A stretch of DNA of 14,919 nucleotides. Source: JBBQHX01 sp035306065 (GTDB lineage: Bacteria; Gemmatimonadota; Gemmatimonadetes; Gemmatimonadales; Gemmatimonadaceae). A program made the position numbers and the translations under genes. Shown here in pieces: positions 8,742 to 13,765 of this stretch (positions are counted from its first letter, which is position 1; each line of letters starts with the position of its first letter). The DNA lies in assembly GCA_035306065.1 (NCBI GenBank), contig DATGOL010000145.1:1-14919 (forward strand), written 5' to 3'. The notes beneath the pieces are model-generated. The model had not been told where the DNA came from, made no database searches, and worked only from the letters and a program-made list of their open reading frames with translations.

Positions 8742-9839
8742 GTGAGGATCTTCTTCACCGGGGGCGGCACTGGGGGACATCTGTACCCTGCGCTTGCCAT
8801 CGCGCGCGCGGCGGTGAAGCTGGACGGGAGCGTGCGCCCGTACTTCATTGGCGCTCAGCGCGGAATCGAGCGGGAAATTCTGCCGAAGTCGGAATTCGAG
8901 CACGTGCTGCTGGACCTGCATCCGCTCTACCGGTCGCGTCCCTGGGAGAACTGGAAAACTGCTCGCGGATTCCTGCGCGCCTGGCGAGAGATCGATCGGA
9001 TCGCCCGGCAGGAACGGCCGGCGGCACTGGTGGGCACCGGTGGGTACGCAGCCGGCGCAGCGCTGGCATGGGCCGCGATGAAACGGGTCCCAATCGGTAT
9101 CCAGGAACAAAACAGCTTTCCCGGGCTCACCGTTCGCTACTTCTCGGCATTCGCTCGCGAGGTATGGCTCGGATTTCCGGAGGCCTCGGGCCTTCTTCGC
9201 CTCAGGAGCACCGGGAGCGCAGTGGACACCGGCAACCCCATCGCGCCGCCGCCCGATCCCCGGCCGGTACGTGAGGCTGCGCGCCTGTCGTGGAACCTGC
9301 CGCACGACGACGGCGCGGTACTGCTCGTTACCGGCGGCAGCCAGGGCTCACGCGCACTCAACGACGCGATGGCGGAATGGATTCGCGCGGGCATCCCGGG
9401 GAGCCTGTCCGTTATCTGGGCAACGGGACGCGCGAACTTCGATGCCTATCGCGACTTCGAGTCACCGCGGGTGCGGGTTCGAGCATACCTGGATCCCATG
9501 GCGAACGCGTACGCCGCGGCCGACCTGGCCCTTACCCGCGCCGGAGCCATGACCACCGCAGAGTTGTCTGCCTGGGGTATTCCGATGGTGCTGGTGCCGC
9601 TTCCAACGGCGGCGGCGGACCACCAGACCGCCAATGCCGTAGCTTTGCAGGCGGCCGGTGCTGCGATTCACCTGCCGCAGTCCCAGCTCGGCGTGCAGAG
9701 CCTGCGGGAGACGATCGAGCCGCTGGTGCTGAATCGAAGTCGGTTCCGCGAGCTTGCCGCGGGTGCGCTGAAACGCGCCCGTCCAGACGCGGCGGCGCAG
9801 ATTGCGAAACGCCTGCTGGATATGGCGGCCTCCGGCTGA
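8742..9839 (+). CDS. murG: UDP-GlcNAc:lipid I N-acetylglucosaminyltransferase MurG
   Basis: Peripheral inner-membrane GT-B glycosyltransferase that converts lipid I to lipid II on the cytoplasmic face. It has 365 residues. The N-terminal G-loop GGGTGGHLYPALAIA (about 7-21), GTGGYAAG (98-105), EQNSFPG (122-128) and TGNP (163-166) belong to the acceptor-side domain. The donor-side domain shows LLVTGGSQGSRALN (about 194-207), TRAGAMTTAE and LPTAAADHQTANA (287-299). The GTG at 8742 is chosen because the conserved G-loop starts six residues later and ftsW ends 3 nt upstream. There is no recognisable Shine-Dalgarno sequence. It is the last gene of the first tightly packed block. Confidence 0.97.
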   Translation: MRIFFTGGGTGGHLYPALAIARAAVKLDGSVRPYFIGAQRGIEREILPKSEFEHVLLDLHPLYRSRPWENWKTARGFLRAWREIDRIARQERPAALVGTGGYAAGAALAWAAMKRVPIGIQEQNSFPGLTVRYFSAFAREVWLGFPEASGLLRLRSTGSAVDTGNPIAPPPDPRPVREAARLSWNLPHDDGAVLLVTGGSQGSRALNDAMAEWIRAGIPGSLSVIWATGRANFDAYRDFESPRVRVRAYLDPMANAYAAADLALTRAGAMTTAELSAWGIPMVLVPLPTAAADHQTANAVALQAAGAAIHLPQSQLGVQSLRETIEPLVLNRSRFRELAAGALKRARPDAAAQIAKRLLDMAASG

Positions 9840-9881
9840 GCTCTCCGCGGGGCGAAAGGGCCGCCGGAACGTGGGGTCGCA

Positions 9882-9902
9882 GTTCGCACATAGCCAGCGA
9901 AC
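9882..9902. repeat. Inverted repeat GTTCGC-N9-GCGAAC
   Basis: Perfect 6-bp arms at 9882-9887 and 9897-9902 flank a 9-nt centre. The repeat overlaps the promoter-like sequence at 9883-9910, so it could be an operator. As RNA it would form only a short hairpin, and no T-run follows, so it is not a convincing terminator. Confidence 0.45.
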
Positions 9903-9910
9903 GCTATTCT
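9883..9910 (+). promoter_or_regulatory. Weak candidate internal promoter for murC-ftsQ-ftsA
   Basis: TTCGCA (9883-9888, 4/6 matches to TTGACA) and TATTCT (9905-9910, 4/6 matches to TATAAT) are separated by 16 nt, about 78 nt before the murC ATG. The match is weak. Support comes mainly from its place in the only gap between murG and ftsA. The promoter consensus of this organism is unknown, so this is speculative. Confidence 0.22.
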
Positions 9911-9987
9911 GAAAGCGCCAGTGATCGCTGACCGGGCCCGACGGTAACTTGAGCCCCGCCCCAATACTCCCCATATTCCTCGCGCTC

Positions 9988-11388
9988 ATGCCTCTCCTCG
10001 ATACCGCCGATCCTCGGCCCGTTCACTTCGTCGGCGTCGCGGGCGCGGGGATGAGCGGCCTTGCCGAGCTGTTCGTGCGCCGAGGCGTTGGAGTTACCGG
10101 CTGCGATGCCAATCTCGGCGAAGCCGGTGACCTCCGGCGCCTGGGTATCGAGCTGCGGGAAGGTCACGACCCCGCGCACGTGACTGATGCCCGCGCAGTG
10201 GTGGTTACGTCTGCAGTGTCTGCGGATCACCCGGAGCTTCGGCGCGCACGCGAGCTCGGAATACCAGTCGTAAGGCGGGCCGAGGCGCTCGGTGAAGCAG
10301 TGGCTGGCGGGCGGGTGGTGGCAGTTGCCGGTACGCACGGGAAGACGACCACCACCACCATGACCACAGAGGCGCTCGAGGCAGCCGGCCTGTCTCCAAC
10401 TGGCATCACGGGCGGAAGGGTGAGTGCATGGAATGGCAACCTGCGCTATGGCGGCAACTCGCTGTTCGTGGTGGAGGCCGACGAGTACGATCGTTCCTTC
10501 CTTGCGCTCACACCAACGGTTGCGGTGGTCACGAGCGTTGAGGCAGACCATCTGGATATTTACCGGGACTTTGCGGATATCGTCGATACCTTCCAGCAGT
10601 TCCTGCGGCCGGCGCAGGTGGTAGTGCGCTGCTTTGATGACGAGGGGGCGCGCTCCCTGATGCTGCCCCCCGATGCGGACTCCATAGCCTACGGGGTGAC
10701 CGAGCCTCACGCGAAGCTGGCCGAGGGCGTGTCTCGCCTTGTTGCGCGGGCGGTTCACAACACTGAAGAGGGAAGCCATTTCGAAGCGTGGATGAACGGC
10801 TCGCACCTGGTGGATGTGCAACTCCGGGTGCACGGGCTGCACAACGTTCGAAATGCACTGGCGGCACTTGCGAGCGGTATTTCGCTGGGAGCGCCGGCGG
10901 CGGGCCTGGCTGCAGGCCTTGCGCGATTCGCGGGGGTGCAGCGTCGGTTTCAGCGTGTGGGGGCTGCTGGCGGCATTATCATCATTGACGACTATGCGCA
11001 TCACCCAACGGAGATTCGCGCAACGCTTGCCGCTGCACGCGCGGCATTTCCGGGCAGGAGGATAATCGCTGCGTTCCAGCCGCACCTGTATTCACGGACC
11101 CGTGATTTTGCGAGCGAGTTCGGGATCGAGCTCGCCGCCGCAGACGTGCTGCTTCTTGCCGACATCTATCCTGCGCGTGAGAAGCCCATCGAGGGCGTGG
11201 ATTCCGGACTTATAGCGCGGTCTGCTCGTGGGGCAGGCAGGGATCCGTACTGGATGGGATCGCGGGGGCTGCTGGCGGATGCGCTCGCGGGCGTAGTGCA
11301 CGAGGGGGATGTGGTGCTCACGATGGGAGCAGGGGACATAACCCGCACCGGAGGCGAGCTCTTACAGCGCCTCACGGGTGAATCGTGA
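9988..11388 (+). CDS. murC: UDP-MurNAc:L-alanine ligase MurC
   Basis: Cytoplasmic ligase that adds the first stem-peptide residue, L-Ala, to UDP-MurNAc. From the ATG at 9988 the product has 466 residues. The family begins with a Rossmann motif, here VHFVGVAGAGMSGLAELF (about 12-29), so this start fits best. A TTG at 9949 would add 13 residues (SPAPILPIFLAL) with no family support. Other motifs are SAVSADHPEL, the P-loop GTHGKTTTTT (115-124; His in place of Asn is MurC-typical), VEADEYDRSF (162-171), EADHLDIY, GLHNVRNALAA, GVQRRFQ (316-322), DDYAHHPTEIRATL and FQPHLYSRT. The stop overlaps the GTG start of ftsQ. No Shine-Dalgarno sequence is visible. Confidence 0.95.
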   Translation: MPLLDTADPRPVHFVGVAGAGMSGLAELFVRRGVGVTGCDANLGEAGDLRRLGIELREGHDPAHVTDARAVVVTSAVSADHPELRRARELGIPVVRRAEALGEAVAGGRVVAVAGTHGKTTTTTMTTEALEAAGLSPTGITGGRVSAWNGNLRYGGNSLFVVEADEYDRSFLALTPTVAVVTSVEADHLDIYRDFADIVDTFQQFLRPAQVVVRCFDDEGARSLMLPPDADSIAYGVTEPHAKLAEGVSRLVARAVHNTEEGSHFEAWMNGSHLVDVQLRVHGLHNVRNALAALASGISLGAPAAGLAAGLARFAGVQRRFQRVGAAGGIIIIDDYAHHPTEIRATLAAARAAFPGRRIIAAFQPHLYSRTRDFASEFGIELAAADVLLLADIYPAREKPIEGVDSGLIARSARGAGRDPYWMGSRGLLADALAGVVHEGDVVLTMGAGDITRTGGELLQRLTGES

Positions 11389-12101
11389 GCGCCGCCAGCG
11401 ACGAAAAGCGGCGCCGGTGGCGTAACCGCATGCTCGGCTTCGCAGTGCTGGCGCTGGGCGCCGTGCTCCTTGGCTCACCCTGGTGGCTGCCTCGCGTGCT
11501 CTCCGAACTCGCGTACTTCCGCGTGAGAACCGTGGAGGTCGAGGGGCTGGAATACGCATCCACGGTAGACCTGGTGGAAACGCTGGGCATAGATACCACG
11601 AGCAGCGTGTGGGACGATCCCGACCCCCTCGTGAGGCGACTGGAGGCGCATCCGCAGGTGCGGGCCGCTCGAGTGGGACGCCGATTGCCCGGTACACTTC
11701 TGCTCCGTATTACCGAGGAACTGCCGGTCGCGCTGGTTGTCGGCGGCACGGGGCTGGAGGCTGTTGACGAACAGGGAGTCGTGCTACCTCTCGATCCCAG
11801 CCGTATTCCGGCAGACCTTCCCATAATAGCCGCAGCTGATTCACTGCTGCTCGAGCAGCTGGCGAGCGTACGAAGGGAGAACCCGACTATGTTCAGGCAG
11901 ATCAGCGACGTTCGCCGTACCGCTGAACATGAGTTGCTCGTACAATTCGCGTCGGTGCGGCTACGCACCAATGTTGAGAGCATTACCGCCCAACGGCTCG
12001 CCGATGCGCTGATAGTGAAGGAGGACCTTCTGCAGCGCGGCAGGCAGCCGCTGGAACTGGACCTCCGATTCCGTCACCAGATCATCGCCAGGATGCCATG
12101 A
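11385..12101 (+). CDS. ftsQ: Cell division protein FtsQ/DivIB
   Basis: Bitopic membrane protein that links the FtsZ ring to the FtsW/FtsI synthase. It has 238 residues. A short, Arg-rich cytoplasmic tail (KRRRWRNR) precedes one membrane segment (about 16-36), giving N-in topology. The POTRA domain begins at FRVRTVEVEGLEYAS (about 45-59) and includes VWDDPDPLVRRLEAHPQVRAARVGRRLPGTLLLRITEELPVAL. The region after it contains AVDEQGVVLPLD, typical of the FtsQ beta domain. The family diverges in sequence, so the call rests on the POTRA pattern plus position between murC and ftsA. The GTG start overlaps the murC TGA by 4 nt. There is no ddl gene between murC and ftsQ. Confidence 0.92.
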   Translation: MSAASDEKRRRWRNRMLGFAVLALGAVLLGSPWWLPRVLSELAYFRVRTVEVEGLEYASTVDLVETLGIDTTSSVWDDPDPLVRRLEAHPQVRAARVGRRLPGTLLLRITEELPVALVVGGTGLEAVDEQGVVLPLDPSRIPADLPIIAAADSLLLEQLASVRRENPTMFRQISDVRRTAEHELLVQFASVRLRTNVESITAQRLADALIVKEDLLQRGRQPLELDLRFRHQIIARMP

Positions 12102-13357
12102 ACGTCGATCGCCTTGTCGCCGGGCTGGATGTAGGCTCCGCAAAGACCACCGCGATGATTGCGGAGGTAGTTGGGGACCTGCCGAAGCAGCTCTCACTCC
12201 GGATTCTCGGAGTCGGGCAGGTGCGAACCACCGGGCTTCGCCGCGGTGTAGTTGCCGATATCGAGGAGACGACGCGCGCAATTCGGCAAGCGCTGGCCGA
12301 TGCCGAACGAATGGCGGGTGCCAAGGTGGATGGCCTGTACGTCGGCATCGCCGGCGAGCATGTGAGTGCCATGACGAGCCAGGGCATCGTGGCAGTGAAT
12401 GGCGACGAGATCACCCGTGCGGATATCGACCGCGCTCACGAAGTTGCCCGCGCGCAGACCATTCCGCCGGACAGGGAACTGTTGCACGCCATTCCGCAGG
12501 AGTACGCCGTAGACAAGACGCGCGGCGTGCGGGACCCGATAGGCATGGTCGGTATGCGTCTCGAGACGGAGATGTATCTCGTGACCATTGGCAGCGCGCC
12601 CGCCATGAACCTGCGAAAGGCGGTGGAGAAGGCCGGCTACAAGGTGCGCGAGCTCGTACTGGAACCTCTCGCCAGCGCACTCGCGGTGCTGAGCGAAGAC
12701 GAAAAGGAGCTCGGAGTCGCGCTGGTGGAGATGGGCGCTGCCACTACGGACCTGGCCGTCTTTCACGAAGGCAAGATTCGTCACCTTGCCACGCTGGGCT
12801 ATGGCGGCAGCCAGGTGACTGGCGACATAGTACAGGGGCTGGGCGTCACACAGGCCGACGCCGAGCGCCTCAAGGAGCGCTACGGTGCGGCGTACGAGCC
12901 GCTGGTGCCACCGGGCGAGGCAGTGCTGCTGCCAGGAACCCCTGCGCAAGGCGAACGCCACGTTCCTCGCGAACTGCTTGCGCACATCATCCACCAGCGT
13001 ATGGACGAAATCCTTACGCTGGGGCAGCGGGAGATGGATCGGTCGGGATACAGCGGCCGTTTGAGCGCGGGTGTCGTGCTCACGGGCGGTGCAGCAATGA
13101 TGGACGGAATTCGAGACCTGGCAGCGGAGGTGTTCGGCGCCGGAGTGCGGGTCGGGATTCCATCCGAGAGCGTGGGTGGTCTTCGTGAGGCAGTGGACTC
13201 GCCGCGGTTCGCGACCGTTGTGGGGCTCGCCCAGTACGGGGCGCACCGCCTCACGCTTGGCGGGGCGTCCACTTCGGCCAGGCGCATGAACATCCAGGCT
13301 CCGGGTATGGACAAGCTGGCGCATCGCGTGAAAACCTGGTTGCAGGATTTCTTCTGA
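12098..13357 (+). CDS. ftsA: Cell division protein FtsA, actin-like membrane tether of FtsZ
   Basis: Actin-fold ATPase that polymerises at midcell and anchors FtsZ filaments to the membrane. The 419 residues are a normal length. Phosphate-1 motif GLDVGSAKTTAMIAEV is at about 9-24. The 1C subdomain includes VDGLYVGIAGEHVSAMTSQGIV. The phosphate-2 region reads EMGAATTDLAVF (211-222), where the usual form is DIGGGTTDIAVF. The adenosine motif is VVLTGGAAMMDGI. The last 16 residues (MDKLAHRVKTWLQDFF, 404-419) are the amphipathic membrane-targeting helix. The ATG overlaps the ftsQ stop by 4 nt and has an AGGA 5 nt upstream, the best Shine-Dalgarno-like sequence in the window. Confidence 0.96.
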   Translation: MNVDRLVAGLDVGSAKTTAMIAEVVGDLPKQLSLRILGVGQVRTTGLRRGVVADIEETTRAIRQALADAERMAGAKVDGLYVGIAGEHVSAMTSQGIVAVNGDEITRADIDRAHEVARAQTIPPDRELLHAIPQEYAVDKTRGVRDPIGMVGMRLETEMYLVTIGSAPAMNLRKAVEKAGYKVRELVLEPLASALAVLSEDEKELGVALVEMGAATTDLAVFHEGKIRHLATLGYGGSQVTGDIVQGLGVTQADAERLKERYGAAYEPLVPPGEAVLLPGTPAQGERHVPRELLAHIIHQRMDEILTLGQREMDRSGYSGRLSAGVVLTGGAAMMDGIRDLAAEVFGAGVRVGIPSESVGGLREAVDSPRFATVVGLAQYGAHRLTLGGASTSARRMNIQAPGMDKLAHRVKTWLQDFF

Positions 13358-13373
13358 GCTTGTTCGGTTCCCG

Positions 13374-13405
13374 GTGTGGCCTCGCCGCACGACGTGAACC
13401 ACGTC
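13374..13405 (+). other. Tandem RNA hairpins directly downstream of ftsA
   Basis: Two hairpins abut each other 16 nt after the ftsA stop. GTGTGGC/GCCGCAC at 13374-13390 has a 3-nt loop and one G-U pair. GACGTG/CACGTC at 13391-13405 has a 3-nt centre and is a perfect palindrome. No T-run follows, so this is not a classical intrinsic terminator. It could attenuate, stabilise the 3' end of the murC-ftsQ-ftsA message or, for the second element, serve as a protein-binding site. Confidence 0.4.
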
Positions 13406-13408
13406 ACA

Positions 13409-13437
13409 TTGCGACCCGAAAAGTTCGGCAGCACAAT
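13409..13437 (+). promoter_or_regulatory. Candidate ftsZ promoter P1 with a palindrome in its spacer
   Basis: TTGCGA (13409-13414, 4/6 matches to TTGACA) and CACAAT (13432-13437, 4/6 matches to TATAAT) are separated by the ideal 17 nt. The spacer holds a perfect palindrome, CCGAA-aag-TTCGG (13416-13428), and another palindrome (13391-13405) ends 3 nt upstream of the -35 element. That arrangement would suit a repressor. It would give a leader of roughly 320 nt before ftsZ. Confidence 0.3.
13416..13428. repeat. Perfect palindrome CCGAA-aag-TTCGG
   Basis: The 5-bp arms match perfectly around a 3-nt centre. The element sits wholly inside the 17-nt spacer of the P1 promoter candidate and could be an operator half-site pair. 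It shares the CGAA/TTCG ends of the longer palindrome at 13532-13548. Confidence 0.45.
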
Positions 13438-13510
13438 AGTGCAGTCGGAATCTGCGAATCTGTAAAGGATCTTGAGGGGAGGCGTCACAAGACTGCTTGC
13501 AGCAGGCCGT

Positions 13511-13519
13511 TGTGGAAAA
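13511..13519 (-). promoter_or_regulatory. DnaA-box-like site upstream of ftsZ
   Basis: The + strand reads TGTGGAAAA, so the - strand reads TTTTCCACA, one mismatch from the TTATCCACA consensus. The TTTTCCACA form is itself used as a DnaA box in some bacteria. A weaker 7/9 match, ATGTCCACA, lies at about 13633-13641. A single near match can arise by chance, so this is tentative. Confidence 0.3.
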
Positions 13520-13548
13520 CTTCTCAACACCCGAAGTTGAAAACTTCG
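13515..13548. repeat. Direct repeat GAAAACTTC and palindrome CGAAGTT-gaa-AACTTCG
   Basis: GAAAACTTC occurs at 13515-13523 and 13539-13547, 24 bp apart. The second copy lies within a perfect 7-bp-arm palindrome at 13532-13548 with a 3-nt centre. The first copy overlaps the DnaA-box-like site. Repeats plus dyad symmetry in a non-coding region suggest a regulator-binding site. Confidence 0.45.
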
Positions 13549-13571
13549 TGTGCCTGGATCGTCGAAAAGAC

Positions 13572-13600
13572 GTGGCTGTTCCTGCACTTTCGCTTATATT
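13572..13600 (+). promoter_or_regulatory. Candidate ftsZ promoter P2
   Basis: TATATT (13595-13600) matches 5/6 of TATAAT and lies in the locally AT-richer part of the gap. At 17-nt spacing the -35 position reads GTGGCT (3/6 matches), which is poor. Transcription from here would give a leader of about 160 nt before ftsZ. The -10 element is the better supported half. Confidence 0.28.
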
Positions 13601-13765
13601 GGCACTGCCGCCGGTATGGACCGCGATAAAAATGTCCACATTACCGGAGTCGTTGCCGGATCGTCCCGCCGCGAATGTTGTTAGCCCGTCGAGCCAGATA
13701 GCTGTAGGTTCTTTCTCCGGCTGGTCAACGCTCGTGCCATCCAGAGCCGTGGAGTATTGCGCCCT

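Larger units (their letters stand above)
9840..9987 (+). other. murG-murC intergenic gap
   Basis: This stretch of about 148 nt breaks an otherwise overlapping gene series. It has no convincing coding content; a TTG at 9949 is in frame with murC, but the extra residues do not match the family. It contains an inverted repeat (9882-9902), a weak promoter-like sequence (9883-9910) and a C-rich run just before the murC start. No Shine-Dalgarno sequence is visible before murC. Confidence 0.6.
13358..13765 (+). other. ftsA-ftsZ intergenic regulatory region
   Basis: This 408-nt stretch is the largest non-coding region in the window and is more AT-rich than its surroundings around 13510-13640. It holds tandem hairpins just after ftsA, three perfect short palindromes with 3-nt centres, a direct repeat, a near-DnaA box, two promoter-like elements and a GGAG (13751-13754) 11 nt before the ftsZ ATG. 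A frame starting at a TTG at 13497 stays open into ftsZ but resembles no known protein and lacks a well-placed ribosome binding site, so it is not called. Confidence 0.75.

Noticed and set aside
9949..9987. TTG start for murC giving a 13-residue extension
   Set aside because: The extension has no family similarity, and the ATG at 9988 places the conserved VHFVGVAGAGMSG motif at the expected distance.
9904..11085. Open frame of about 393 codons on the - strand opposite murC and the murG-murC gap
   Set aside because: It lies mostly inside murC, has no domain, and has an Arg/His-rich shadow composition.
13474..13482. Strong Shine-Dalgarno-like GAGGGGAGG in the ftsA-ftsZ gap
   Set aside because: No ATG, GTG or TTG lies 4-12 nt downstream, so it does not start a gene. 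It is probably a chance purine run.
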